A stretch of 64,000 nt of DNA from Arcicella sp034519515 (GCA_034519515.1 JAXHOK010000011.1:49700-113699), one strand, 5' to 3'. Shown: positions 8,374-16,821, counted from the first letter of the stretch. Notes: generated by a model from the sequence alone, not told the origin. Program-made: numbers and translations.

Positions 8374-10113
8374 CTGATGTTTCGCTGATTATTTTATTTA
8401 AAAAAAGATTGTTAAACTTGTGAATGCAAGTAGAACGAATTGATGATATTCCATTGATTTGGAATCAATTGGAATGTTTAGCGATTTCAAATTTAGTGGA
8501 CACCCATTTTCCTGTTCATGGCAATCGTCAGGGAGCAAGCCTTGGGACTTTGTGCTGTGTTTTTTTGACCTATATTCTCTCGGAGAGCGACCACCGTTTG
8601 AGTCATGTTGAGGATTGGTATTGCACTCTTTCCCATAGTTTCGGTTATTTGACTAAAAATAATTCATTGACTCGTTTAGATTTTACCGATGACCGCTTGG
8701 GTTTATTGCTTGATGCTTTCAGCGATGATACGAATTATGAATCGTTTGAGACGGGATTAAATCGTCACATCATCTCGGTGTATTCCTTAAATAAGGACAC
8801 CATTGAGGATAAAACGGTTCATTTAGATGCGACCATTGCTCAAAGTTTTAAAGAATCAAGTGATTTATTTTCAGTGGGTTATGCCAAACATCGCCGTAAA
8901 GATTTGGTTCAAACCAAGTCGATGTTGAGTTGTGTGGGAAGTCTTGGTATGCCCTTGTGCGTTGAGGTTGTCAACGGGGCAACTGCCGATGATGTGTTAT
9001 ATTTACCCATGGTTGAGCGAGTAGAGCAAACCCTTCAACAAACAGGTTTATTGTTCGTAGGCGATAGTAAACTGGGGAGTATTGGCAACCGTTGTGCCAT
9101 TGCCCTCAAAGGTCATTACTATTTAACACCCTTAAATAAAGTTCAATTATCCGATGAAAATTTACGGGTTCTATTGAGTGAAAACCCTGATTATCTTTCT
9201 TTGGGAGAAGACCGTCAAATCAAGGCATTTGAAACAATGGCAACTCGCCAAGAGGGGCATTATCAATGGCAAGAACGGCTCATTGTGGCTTATTCACCCA
9301 GTTATGGACAAAGTCAAATTGCTCAATTGGATAAACAAATTGCTCAAAGTATCGAACAGATTGAGGTTCTTACGGTGATTAAACAAAGAAAAACGCCTAT
9401 CAAAACACAAGAAGAATTACAACAAAAAATAACTCAAATATGCCATAAATTGAAAACAACTGCTTTTTTGGACATTCGTATTGAAGTTACTTGCACACAA
9501 ACTCAGGTCAGAAAATACAAAGATAAACCCGCAGGAATTAGAATAAATGAAACTTTCAAAATCATCGTTTCTCGTAAAAATGAGATCATTGAGGCTCATA
9601 AAGGCATATTGGGCTGGCGAGTATATGCTACCAATGCACCCCAAGAACTCATAGATACTCACAAAGTTATTCAAACTTATAAGAATGAATTTAAGGTCGA
9701 GTATCGTTTCGACCAACTCCATAATAAGGCGGCGGCTTTGATGCCAATTTATCTTCATAAAGATAACAGAATCAAGGCATTGATTAGAATTTTGATGATT
9801 GTTATAAAAGTAATGAGTATTATTCAATATCAAGCCAGAGAAAGTCTCAAAAAAACACAACAACAAGTCAAAGAACTCTTCCCTGGAAATCCGAACCGAA
9901 AAACCAATCAGCCGACCGCTGAATTGATTTTAAAGGCATTTTGTAATATATCGCTCGTAATAATTGAATTAAAGGATAACACCAAGCACATTGAAATCTC
10001 AAAATTATCCAGTTCTCAAATGAATTTATTAAAAATTATGAATATTGACCAAGGACTTTACCAAGATTTTGCCCAATTCTTTTTTTTGAATCAACATTTC
10101 AGCGAAACGTGAG
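8374..10113 (+). mobile_element. IS1634-family insertion sequence
   Basis: About 1.74 kb. Imperfect terminal inverted repeats share CTnAnGTTTCGCTGA: 8374-8388 on the left and 10099-10113 inverted on the right, with a 10-bp perfect core at 8379-8388 and 10099-10108. It contains one transposase gene filling almost the whole element. No flanking target-site duplication is visible: the left flank is the end of CRISPR repeat 7 and the right flank is a cut nuclease gene. Element ends are uncertain by about 5 bp. Confidence 0.8.
8424..10112 (+). CDS. IS1634 family transposase
   Basis: DDE transposase of the IS4 superfamily, IS1634 group, 562 aa and apparently intact. The N-terminal DUF4277-like region (MQVERIDDIPLIWNQL) is followed by the first catalytic Asp in HLDATIAQSF (about 128-137) and the second in FVGDSKLGSIG (about 211-221). 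A helical insertion follows, then the glutamate region VEYRFDQLHNKA (about 430). The stop codon lies within the right terminal repeat. Since the frame is whole, the element could still be active. Confidence 0.9.
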   Translation: MQVERIDDIPLIWNQLECLAISNLVDTHFPVHGNRQGASLGTLCCVFLTYILSESDHRLSHVEDWYCTLSHSFGYLTKNNSLTRLDFTDDRLGLLLDAFSDDTNYESFETGLNRHIISVYSLNKDTIEDKTVHLDATIAQSFKESSDLFSVGYAKHRRKDLVQTKSMLSCVGSLGMPLCVEVVNGATADDVLYLPMVERVEQTLQQTGLLFVGDSKLGSIGNRCAIALKGHYYLTPLNKVQLSDENLRVLLSENPDYLSLGEDRQIKAFETMATRQEGHYQWQERLIVAYSPSYGQSQIAQLDKQIAQSIEQIEVLTVIKQRKTPIKTQEELQQKITQICHKLKTTAFLDIRIEVTCTQTQVRKYKDKPAGIRINETFKIIVSRKNEIIEAHKGILGWRVYATNAPQELIDTHKVIQTYKNEFKVEYRFDQLHNKAAALMPIYLHKDNRIKALIRILMIVIKVMSIIQYQARESLKKTQQQVKELFPGNPNRKTNQPTAELILKAFCNISLVIIELKDNTKHIEISKLSSSQMNLLKIMNIDQGLYQDFAQFFFLNQHFSET

Positions 10114-11006
10114 TATTCATATACAAAATTACAGTTTCCATATAATCATCATCATGCAGAGCCTCTACTGATTTGAGGCAGTCCACAATGATTGATTCAA
10201 TGGCTAACAATTTCTTTTCTTCGTCTCGGCTATGTTTCATCAATAAAGCGGCAGTCCGAAGAAAAGTATTTTTAAATTCCGTAATCCGTTTGTCCGAAAA
10301 ATCATTCAACGAAACTAAGGAACTGAAAAACAATAAGTAGACGTTTTTTAAATGCCCTTTTTTGCACCACTCTACGTTGCGGAATGCCGCCCAGATTAAA
10401 TCCTCATTTAGCGATGCTAAACTGCGGCGACCGTCGCACGGTTTTATCGCCTTGATTGGCACAAAAAATAACATTTAAAAATTCATCCACTTATTATTTT
10501 CCCGTTCCTAAGAGATAATCAAACTCAGGCAAAAAAGGCAATAAACTTACTTGAAGCTGCCCAAAGTACGATTGCATGGGTACTTTTTTCCAAGTAGAAT
10601 CACCGTGATGAATAATGATTGAAATTACCAAAGAGGGTTTTTGTTTCTGTTTTTGTTCCAATTCCCAAACGTTGGTTATATACCGCAATAACTGCCAATG
10701 AGGAAAAGAATCAATATAGGATTTGTGTTCAAAAAGTAAAGTTACTAAAACTTCCTGCCCTTCAAAAGTAGTTTTATAAACCAAGTCAGCCAAATGTTCT
10801 TCGAGAGATGTATCAATGAAAGAGTCTTTGGAAAGTACCAGATTTTGAAGATTTATTTTGCTTTTGTACTCTTCGGGCAAAGTCTCTTCGATGAAATTTT
10901 GGACTACATCCAAGCGGGAGAACGTTTCTTTGAAGAATTTATCGTGGACATTCTGAATATTTTGCTTGGTTTTTGCTTGGTATTTGTCTTGTTTCTTTTT
11001 GCTCAT
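10114..11006 (-). pseudogene. Rpn-family recombination-promoting nuclease (PD-(D/E)XK), split by a MITE and truncated by an IS
   Basis: Rpn/YhgA-type nuclease once used in DNA cleavage and recombination. The N-terminal part (11006 to 10512) starts MSKKKQDKYQ and carries the nuclease core, with the E-x-K part in VTLLFEHKSYID. Reading then runs into a 190-bp MITE and stops at 10494. Deleting the MITE plus one 3-bp duplication (193 bp) joins FDYLL directly to VSLNDFSDKRITEFKN in one frame, and the frame continues to about 10114, where the IS1634 end cuts it. The remaining length of about 235 aa is short of the roughly 300 aa usual for the family. Both events inactivate the gene. Confidence 0.88.
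10319..10508. mobile_element. MITE, copy A (190 bp) inside the rpn gene
   Basis: Non-coding element with terminal repeats GGAACTGAAAAACAATAAGT and, inverted, GGAACGGGAAAATAATAAGT. It is flanked by TAA at 10316-10318 and 10509-10511, a 3-bp target duplication. The interior is a long imperfect hairpin (TAAATG/CATTTA and ATTTAGC/GCTAAAC pairs). Compared with copy B it has about 33 extra bases, including the palindromic word CGACCGTCGCACGG at 10428-10441. Confidence 0.85.
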
Positions 11007-11113
11007 GGAAATATTAATATTTTTCCGAAATTATACAAAAAGTCATTCATTCGTTTACAACATTGTTGGCGTATTTTCAATCATAGTAAAATGACTTTAT
11101 CAAACTGCATCTG

Positions 11114-11169
11114 GTCGTAGGTTAAGCGAAGCGTTCCTACGACCCACAATTACAATGAGCGTCTCGCTC
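11114..11169. repeat. Two small hairpins in the rpn-miaB gap
   Basis: GTCGTAGG (11114-11121) pairs with CCTACGAC (11136-11143), and GAGCG-TCT-CGCTC follows at 11157-11169. There is no T-run, so neither looks like a standard terminator. The rest of the 285-bp gap shows only the miaB promoter element. Confidence 0.5.
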
Positions 11170-11262
11170 GTCCTTTATACACCCCACAATTTGCTCACCT
11201 CTTGAATAATACAAAAGACATTATTTTCATACAATAATCTGCCATTCTGTCATATTTTTCTG

Positions 11263-11270
11263 TAAATTTG
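11263..11270 (+). promoter_or_regulatory. miaB promoter -7 element
   Basis: TAAATTTG is an exact match to the Bacteroidota TAnnTTTG element. Transcription would begin about 7-10 nt downstream, near 11277-11280. This excludes the TTG at 11268 as start codon and supports the ATG at 11292. No clear -33 TTTG at the usual distance. Confidence 0.55.
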
Positions 11271-11291
11271 CGTAGAAATAAAACGATAAAA

Positions 11292-12725
11292 ATGAGAGAG
11301 TTAGAAATACTTACCGTTGAAGATAAAGAAGCCTTGGATGCTCCAAGAACTTCCGTGGAGGAAACAAACGCCAAGGGCAAAAAGAAATTATATATTGAAA
11401 GTTATGGCTGTCAGATGAATTTCTCTGATTCTGAGATAGTTACCTCAATTCTGCAAGAAGGTGGATATGCTACAACCTCCAATTTTGAAGCTGCCGATGT
11501 TATCCTGTTGAACACCTGTGCCATCAGAGATAATGCTGAACAGAAAGTCAGAAATCGCCTCAAAAACTTCCAACATTTAAAGAAAAAACGTCCAGAAATG
11601 GTCGTGGGCGTGTTGGGCTGTATGGCAGAACGCTTGAAAACGAAATTTTTGGAAGAAGAAAAAATCGTAGATGTAGTGGCGGGGCCAGACTCATACCGAG
11701 ACCTTCCAAATCTTTTGAATGAAGTAGAAGACGGACACAAAGCCATCAACGTTTTCCTTTCCAAAGAAGAAACTTACGCCGATATTACGCCCGTCCGCTT
11801 GAACTCAAATGGGGTTACTGCCTTCGTATCTATCATGCGTGGCTGTGACAATATGTGTTCATTCTGCGTGGTGCCTTTCACTCGTGGACGTGAACGCTCA
11901 CGGGATGTTGACTCAATTTTGAAAGAGTGTCAGGATTTGTTAGATGCTGGTTATAAGGAAGTTACGTTGTTGGGGCAGAATGTGGATTCTTATAAATGGT
12001 CTTCCGAAGACAAATCTGAAACTGTAAACTTTGCTCAACTCCTCGAAAAAGTAGCTCTAATTAGCCCAGAACTTCGAGTTCGTTTTTCAACTTCCCATCC
12101 CAAAGACATCACCGACGAAGTTTTGCATACGATAAGTAAGTATGAAAATATTTGTAATTATATCCATTTGCCCGCCCAAAGTGGCAGTAGTCGAATCTTG
12201 AAATTGATGAATCGTACTTATGACCGTGAGTGGTATATCAATCGGATTGATGCCATCAGGAATATTTTGGGCGAAGAATGTGGGATTTCTCAGGATATAA
12301 TTGCGGGTTTTTGTTCAGAAACGGAGGAAGAACATCAAGAAACGTTGTCGTTGATAGAGTATGTTCAATACGACTACGGTTTTATGTTTTCGTATTCAGA
12401 ACGCCCAGGAACGCCAGCCGCCAAGAAATTAGCCGATGATATTCCTGCCGATGTGAAACAAAGACGTTTGGCTGAAATCATCGCTTTACAACAACAAATT
12501 TCAGAAAATCGGAATAAATTAGCCATCGGGAAAGTGTATAAAGTCTTGGTAGAAGGTTTCTCGAAACGTTCAAACGATTTTTTACACGGACGAAATGATC
12601 AAAATAAAATGGTGATTTTTCCAAAAGAAAATCCTAATGGTGGCGAGTTTCAAAAAGGTGATTACGTTATGGTAAAAATCACCTCATGTTCATCGGCAAC
12701 GTTGAAGGGTGAGGCGGTAAAATAG
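11292..12725 (+). CDS. miaB: tRNA-2-methylthio-N6-dimethylallyladenosine synthase MiaB
   Basis: Radical SAM methylthiotransferase that converts i6A37 to ms2i6A37 in tRNAs reading UNN codons. The N-terminal UPF0004 domain holds the three cluster cysteines (YGCQMNFSDSE, LNTCAIRDNAE, LGCMAERLK). The radical SAM motif is CDNMCSFCVVPFTRGRERSR near residue 190, and a TRAM domain closes the protein (VLVEGFSKRS). The length is normal. ATG 11292 is chosen over TTG 11268 because of the promoter at 11263. It heads a plus-strand block (miaB, sigma-54 activator, lptE, TPR, secG, groESL). Confidence 0.96.
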   Translation: MRELEILTVEDKEALDAPRTSVEETNAKGKKKLYIESYGCQMNFSDSEIVTSILQEGGYATTSNFEAADVILLNTCAIRDNAEQKVRNRLKNFQHLKKKRPEMVVGVLGCMAERLKTKFLEEEKIVDVVAGPDSYRDLPNLLNEVEDGHKAINVFLSKEETYADITPVRLNSNGVTAFVSIMRGCDNMCSFCVVPFTRGRERSRDVDSILKECQDLLDAGYKEVTLLGQNVDSYKWSSEDKSETVNFAQLLEKVALISPELRVRFSTSHPKDITDEVLHTISKYENICNYIHLPAQSGSSRILKLMNRTYDREWYINRIDAIRNILGEECGISQDIIAGFCSETEEEHQETLSLIEYVQYDYGFMFSYSERPGTPAAKKLADDIPADVKQRRLAEIIALQQQISENRNKLAIGKVYKVLVEGFSKRSNDFLHGRNDQNKMVIFPKENPNGGEFQKGDYVMVKITSCSSATLKGEAVK

Positions 12726-12739
12726 ATTTATACTTGAAT

Positions 12740-12830
12740 TGTCATCCCGACGAAGGAGGGAACTGGTTTACGAAACCAAAATAAGTTTTTGGAGAGTTGT
12801 AAGTCAGTTCCCTCCTTCGTCGGGATGACA
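12740..12830. repeat. 91-bp inverted repeat, TGTCATCCCGACGAAGG family, copy 1
   Basis: Perfect 26-bp arms (12740-12765 and 12805-12830) around a 39-nt loop. The arms recur with one mismatch at 58704-58793 around an unrelated 40-nt loop. It lies 14 bp after the miaB stop codon and may act as a transcript-end hairpin, but there is no T-run. Confidence 0.85.
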
Positions 12831-12842
12831 GAATCTTTACAA

Positions 12843-12873
12843 ACATCGAAACTCGGAAATCGAACATCGAAAC
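12843..12873. repeat. TTCGATGTT-family repeat, single arm
   Basis: Two tandem ACATCGAAA-type words, inverted relative to TTCGATGTT, just before the ATG at 12878. It matches the right arms of the copies at 14756, 32568 and 37291. No partner left arm was found. Confidence 0.5.
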
Positions 12874-12877
12874 ATAA

Positions 12878-14206
12878 ATGCAACAATCTGATTTACAAAA
12901 TATAAAAGCCCGATTTGGAATTATTGGCAATTCGCCCAATCTGAATCACGCCATTGAAGTAGCCGCCCAAGTTGCTCCTACGGATATGACCGTGTTGATA
13001 ACGGGCGAAAGTGGTTCGGGAAAAGAATCTTTTTCTAAGATAATCCATAATCTTTCCGTCCGAAAGCATGGTCAATTCATTGCGGTAAACTGCGGGGCAA
13101 TTCCCGAAGGAACGATTGATTCTGAATTGTTTGGACATGAAAAAGGGGCTTTTACGGGAGCAATTGATGCCCGAAAAGGTTATTTTGAAGTAACCGATGG
13201 CGGAACAATTTTCTTGGATGAAATTGCCGAAATGCCTTTGGGAACGCAAGCAAGGCTTTTACGGGTGCTTGAAAATGGTGAATTTATCAGAGTGGGTTCA
13301 TCAAAGGTGCAGAAAACGAATGTGCGGGTGGTGGCGGCAACAAATATCAACTTGATAAATGCCGTTGAACGTGGTAAATTCAGAGAAGACCTCTATTATA
13401 GACTAAATACTGTTCCGATTTTTGTGCCACCTTTGCGTGACAGAGGACTGGATATTGAGCTTTTATTTAGAAAATTCACGTCTGATTTCTCCGAAAAATA
13501 TCGTATCAAATCCATTCAATTGACTCCCGATGCCCAGCAGGTTTTATTGTCGCAACGTTTTCCTGGAAATATTCGGCAATTGAAAAACTTGGCAGAACAA
13601 ATCTCAATTTTGGAAGTGGACGATCGCACGATTGATGCCAATAAATTGACTCGTTATTTGCAAATGAATAATGGTCAAAATATTGGTAATAGCCTGATTA
13701 AGAGGGATGTTGAGGCGAATGATTTTTCGGAAAGAGAAATTCTTTACAAAGTGCTTTTTGATATGCGGAGGGATGTTACGGAATTGAAAAAGATGTTTTT
13801 GGAAGTATTACAAAATGGTGATATTAGTCCCGAAATTTTAAAAGAAAATCAGGCTATTTTTCAAGATATTGATTCTGAAAAATCGTTCCCATATTCGCCA
13901 AATGCTTATCCGACTGAAAATAATCCTGCGAGAATGTTGCCTTCGGGACAAGGAAATTATCAACCCAATCCAGAATTAACAATTATTAACTTACAGGGTG
14001 AAAATCAGCAAGCTAAAAATGGTTTTATAGACGTTACTCATGAAGCCGAAGAAGTATCATTTTCATTAGAAAAGCAAGAAAAGGATATGATTATCAAGGC
14101 TTTACAAAAAAATAAAAACAAACGAAAATATGCCGCACAAGACTTGGGGATCTCTGAAAGAACGCTTTACAGAAAAATTAAACAGTATGATATTGAGGAA
14201 GAGTGA
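12878..14206 (+). CDS. Sigma-54-dependent transcriptional activator, no receiver domain
   Basis: AAA+ enhancer-binding protein that opens promoter complexes of sigma-54 RNA polymerase. The protein starts almost directly with the AAA+ domain: Walker A GESGSGKE near residue 43, the sigma-54 contact loop GAFTGA near 90, Walker B GGTIFLDEIAEMP near 108, and the arginine-finger region LYYRLNTVPIFVPPLRDR near 170. A less conserved linker of about 120 residues follows, then a Fis-type helix-turn-helix (RKYAAQDLGISERTLYRKIKQ) at the C-terminus. With no N-terminal sensor, control must come from elsewhere. Its place beside miaB, lptE and secG is, from memory, common in Cytophagales. Confidence 0.92.
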   Translation: MQQSDLQNIKARFGIIGNSPNLNHAIEVAAQVAPTDMTVLITGESGSGKESFSKIIHNLSVRKHGQFIAVNCGAIPEGTIDSELFGHEKGAFTGAIDARKGYFEVTDGGTIFLDEIAEMPLGTQARLLRVLENGEFIRVGSSKVQKTNVRVVAATNINLINAVERGKFREDLYYRLNTVPIFVPPLRDRGLDIELLFRKFTSDFSEKYRIKSIQLTPDAQQVLLSQRFPGNIRQLKNLAEQISILEVDDRTIDANKLTRYLQMNNGQNIGNSLIKRDVEANDFSEREILYKVLFDMRRDVTELKKMFLEVLQNGDISPEILKENQAIFQDIDSEKSFPYSPNAYPTENNPARMLPSGQGNYQPNPELTIINLQGENQQAKNGFIDVTHEAEEVSFSLEKQEKDMIIKALQKNKNKRKYAAQDLGISERTLYRKIKQYDIEEE

Positions 14207-14207
14207 G

Positions 14208-14310
14208 ATAGCTTTGAGCGGTGAGCAACGAGCTATGAGTATGAAATCTGCATTGAAGTTTCTTCTATTTTTCTCATTGCTCATTGCTCAAAGCTCACTG
14301 CTCACAAGTT
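14208..14310. repeat. Inverted repeat overlapping the lptE start and signal peptide
   Basis: The left part (AGCTTTGAGCGGTGAGCAACG, about 14210-14230, shown here in fewer than 22 bases as two overlapping words) is imperfectly inverted in GCTCAAAGCTCACTGCTCAC at about 14285-14305. The right arm lies inside the lptE signal-peptide coding sequence. The start codon falls in the loop. Confidence 0.55.
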
Positions 14311-14753
14311 GTTACTCCTTCCGTGGCACAAGTCTCGACCCGAATTTGAAAACCATTCAGATTCAAAATTTTCAATTTCAATCGGCTGGAGGACCTCCTA
14401 ATTTGAGTTTGACTTTTAATGAAAAAATTAAAGAGTATTTTCAGAGAAATACATCTTTGAAAATTGCCAATATCAATCCCGATTTGATGTTTGAAGGAGC
14501 AATCACGGGTTTTGAAGTGGAAGCCAAAGCCCCAACTTCGGATGATAAAGGGGGACTTAATCGATTGACAATCAGAATCCAAGTTAAATTTACGAATGCA
14601 AAAGATGAAAATAAAAACTATGACCAAGAGTTTTCTTTTTATCAAGATTTTGCCCAAACACAAACCGTTACAGCCGTACAAGCGGAATTAATTCCCAAGA
14701 TTTTAGACCAAATTGTACTGGATATTTTCAATAAAACTGCGGGGGAATGGTAG
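14235..14753 (+). CDS. lptE: LptE-like LPS assembly lipoprotein
   Basis: Outer-membrane lipoprotein that would plug the LptD barrel and help place LPS at the cell surface. From ATG 14235 it has 172 aa: a lipoprotein signal ending LLTSC near residue 27, then the YSFRGTSLDPNLKTIQI opening typical of Bacteroidota LptE-like proteins, and QTVTAVQAELIPKILDQIV near the end. The open frame extends back to 14130 inside the activator gene, but those residues are not plausible. The signal peptide (LLIAQSSLLTSC) is encoded by a run of CTCATTGCTCA-type repeats that forms one arm of an inverted repeat with 14210-14235. Confidence 0.85.
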   Translation: MSMKSALKFLLFFSLLIAQSSLLTSCYSFRGTSLDPNLKTIQIQNFQFQSAGGPPNLSLTFNEKIKEYFQRNTSLKIANINPDLMFEGAITGFEVEAKAPTSDDKGGLNRLTIRIQVKFTNAKDENKNYDQEFSFYQDFAQTQTVTAVQAELIPKILDQIVLDIFNKTAGEW

Positions 14754-14755
14754 GT

Positions 14756-14865
14756 TTTCGATGTTCGATGTTTGTTTTTCGATGTTCGGTTTGCCGATAA
14801 AATACTTGAAAATAGATATAAATGCCGAACGTTCAACTCCGAACCACAAACATCGAACATCGAAA
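14756..14865. repeat. Intergenic inverted repeat, TTCGATGTT family, copy 2
   Basis: Perfect 20-bp arms: TTTCGATGTTCGATGTTTGT at 14756-14775 and its complement at 14846-14865. An additional TTCGATGTTCGG lies inside the loop. It occupies the whole gap between lptE and the next start codon (ATG 14867). Confidence 0.8.
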
Positions 14866-14866
14866 C

Positions 14867-15562
14867 ATGAACAAAGACATCTTTTCATATTTAGTGGCTC
14901 ATCCTTTCAATCTTTCTTTGACGGATGTGAAAACGGTTGAGGTAATCACTCATCAGTATCCTTATTGCCAATTGGCTCATACGCTTTTGGCGAAGGGCTA
15001 TCATGCACAATATTCGGAAGAATTGGCGTTCGAGAAAATCCGTCATGCTTCTGCTCATGCACTGAGTCGTAATGCCTTGCGGAAGGTTATTAATGGCAGT
15101 TTCAAGAACGAACCTGTAGCTTTGTTTCAAGGAAAATTTGAATCAGAATATTTGCATAAATTTAATCAAAGTGCCGAAAATCAGACGGATGTAGTTAAAG
15201 AAGTTTCTGTTTTAGAAATTTCTGACCAAGAACTTTTCTGGAACTCGCCTGTGGTTGAAGACTACATGATCGATGAAATTGCTCAACGAAAAGAATTGCA
15301 AAATTCAATCATTGATAGCTTCTTGACCAAAGACCCAGGTTTGATTCGGACTACAAAAAGCCAATTGGAAGCGATGGGCAAACAAGAAGATTTATCGGTG
15401 GGAAGTGTGCGTTTAGAGAAGGGAATCGTGACAGAAAGTTATGCCAAAATCTTAACCATGCAAGGGCGAAAGGAGAAAGCCATAGAGGTTTATGAGAAAT
15501 TAATTTTGAAATTTCCAGAAAAAAAGGCGTACTTTGCATCCAAAATTCAAGAATTGGCATAG
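14867..15562 (+). CDS. Tetratricopeptide-like protein of unknown role
   Basis: Soluble 231-aa protein beginning MNKDIFSYLVAHPFNLS. The C-terminal quarter reads as one TPR-like helical pair (ESYAKILTMQGRKEKAIEVYEKLILKFPEKKAYFASKIQELA). The middle is acidic and probably poorly folded. The frame is open back to 14822, but that stretch encodes only the intergenic repeat, so ATG 14867 is preferred. Its position between lptE and secG, both envelope biogenesis genes, hints at a helper role, but no function is assigned. Confidence 0.75.
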   Translation: MNKDIFSYLVAHPFNLSLTDVKTVEVITHQYPYCQLAHTLLAKGYHAQYSEELAFEKIRHASAHALSRNALRKVINGSFKNEPVALFQGKFESEYLHKFNQSAENQTDVVKEVSVLEISDQELFWNSPVVEDYMIDEIAQRKELQNSIIDSFLTKDPGLIRTTKSQLEAMGKQEDLSVGSVRLEKGIVTESYAKILTMQGRKEKAIEVYEKLILKFPEKKAYFASKIQELA

Positions 15563-15697
15563 TTTTTTCAATTCCCTAATTTGATAATTTGATATTTTGG
15601 AAATTTGTTCGTCATTCAAACACTGATTCCAAATTGATTAATTTTCAGATTAAATAATTACCAAATTTTCAAATTAATTAATTTTCAAATTAAAGTC

Positions 15698-16051
15698 ATG
15701 TTCGGAGCAGTTATCGTTATTATTTGCATCATTGCAGTTTTGTTAGTTTTTGTAGTATTAATCCAAAATCCAAAAGGAGGAGGACTTTCAGGTGAGTTTG
15801 GAACAGCAGGTGCGAGCCAAATGTTTGGCGTACAACGTACAGGAGACCTTTTAGAGCAAATCACTTGGGGAGGAGCTATTACGATGGCATTATTAGTCTT
15901 GGCAACAAAGTTTATCACGCCTTCTGAAAATGCATCAGGAGTTGAATCTGTAAATATTGAAGCAGCTAAGAATAAAGCAGGTATTCAACAGACACCAGTA
16001 GGTGGAGCTTTGCCAGCGAACCCAGCAGCAAAAGATACTTCAAAGAAATAA
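15698..16051 (+). CDS. secG: Preprotein translocase subunit SecG
   Basis: Small inner-membrane subunit of the SecYEG channel. The first segment (FGAVIVIICIIAVLLVFVVLIQ) and a second one around ITMALLVLATKF give the usual two helices, with the family signature NPKGGGLSGEFG between them. The 117 aa include a low-complexity tail (PANPAAKDTSKK) common in the phylum. A strong terminator follows 20 bp later. The 135-bp gap upstream holds tandem AATTTTCAAATTA-type words that form weak inverted repeats. Confidence 0.93.
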   Translation: MFGAVIVIICIIAVLLVFVVLIQNPKGGGLSGEFGTAGASQMFGVQRTGDLLEQITWGGAITMALLVLATKFITPSENASGVESVNIEAAKNKAGIQQTPVGGALPANPAAKDTSKK

Positions 16052-16071
16052 GAAATTTATTTTATAAAAAC

Positions 16072-16106
16072 AAAAAAGGAGTGCTTTATTGAAGCACTCC
16101 TTTTTT
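16072..16106. terminator. Bidirectional terminator after secG
   Basis: A 15-bp perfect stem (16072-16086 with 16092-16106) with an A-run on one side and a T-run on the other. It serves secG and the convergent gene ending at 16108. Confidence 0.9.
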
Positions 16107-16107
16107 G

Positions 16108-16821
16108 TTAGCTTGTTACCTGCTCCACAATTTTCTTTTTGGCAATGGGCAAAAATGTTTCTTCCAGTGGCAAAATATATTTCGATTCCACCAAGTATGT
16201 GGCAGGATTGGGCAGATGCTTATATTTTTTGACCAAATCTAATTTTATATTTTCAAAAGTATTGGTAAAACTATTTCTGATGGTTTCTAAATAAAAAGTT
16301 TTTACACCCCTTAATTTTTCGTTTCTCCCTTCAAAAACCGTCAGATTATACTGATAAACGATTGTCTGATGTATCAGAGGTTCATGCAATAACAAATATC
16401 CATCATTTTTATAGAGTGGTAAAATTCCAATTGGTGAAATCTGGATATTGTTTTCAACCTCCTCCACTATCTCCTCACCTTCTTTAATTACGTTCTCAAA
16501 GCGTGGTAAAGCGTATTCCATGATTGATTCCAATTCGTTCAGAAAATGATTATCTGACTGCGGAGAACTTTCATAGTTTAGATTCAAATTATTAGAATTT
16601 AAACCCTTTATTCGTTTCGGAAATTGAAAACTTAGCCGTTCTATTCCATCCTTGAAATACATGGAATAATCGTAATGAAAATGTAAATCTTGTAAATCTG
16701 GATACAATTTTTGACTTTTGAAATTACCCTTTACGTGTTGCAGATACGCCAATAACACGTATTTTTTGTATTCAAAATCAATGAGTCCTGTGGTCAGCCA
16801 ATCTTTATCTAAGGTTTGCAT
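16108..16821 (-). CDS. Conserved hypothetical protein (237 aa)
   Basis: I do not recognise this protein. It has no signal peptide or membrane segment. The N-terminus (MQTLDKDWLTTGLIDFEYKKYVLLAYLQHV) is helical, with an aromatic-rich stretch (LHFHYDYSMYFKDGIE) near residue 50. The centre is acidic (IKEGEEIVEEVENN), and the C-terminal half is rich in beta strands around LLLHEPLIHQTIVYQY. It diverges from groESL across a 304-bp gap. Codon use resembles the neighbours, so recent transfer is not indicated. Confidence 0.75.
   Translation of the reverse strand: MQTLDKDWLTTGLIDFEYKKYVLLAYLQHVKGNFKSQKLYPDLQDLHFHYDYSMYFKDGIERLSFQFPKRIKGLNSNNLNLNYESSPQSDNHFLNELESIMEYALPRFENVIKEGEEIVEEVENNIQISPIGILPLYKNDGYLLLHEPLIHQTIVYQYNLTVFEGRNEKLRGVKTFYLETIRNSFTNTFENIKLDLVKKYKHLPNPATYLVESKYILPLEETFLPIAKKKIVEQVTS

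Noticed and set aside
8021..8423. Open frames of 60-80 codons through the CRISPR array
   Set aside because: They arise because the repeat happens to be open in that frame; the protein would be repeated CLQIVLSLSLIT, which is the repeat translated.
8374..10113. Simple IS insertion with target duplication
   Set aside because: Flanking bases do not match under any plausible placement of the ends; the flanks also belong to unrelated loci.
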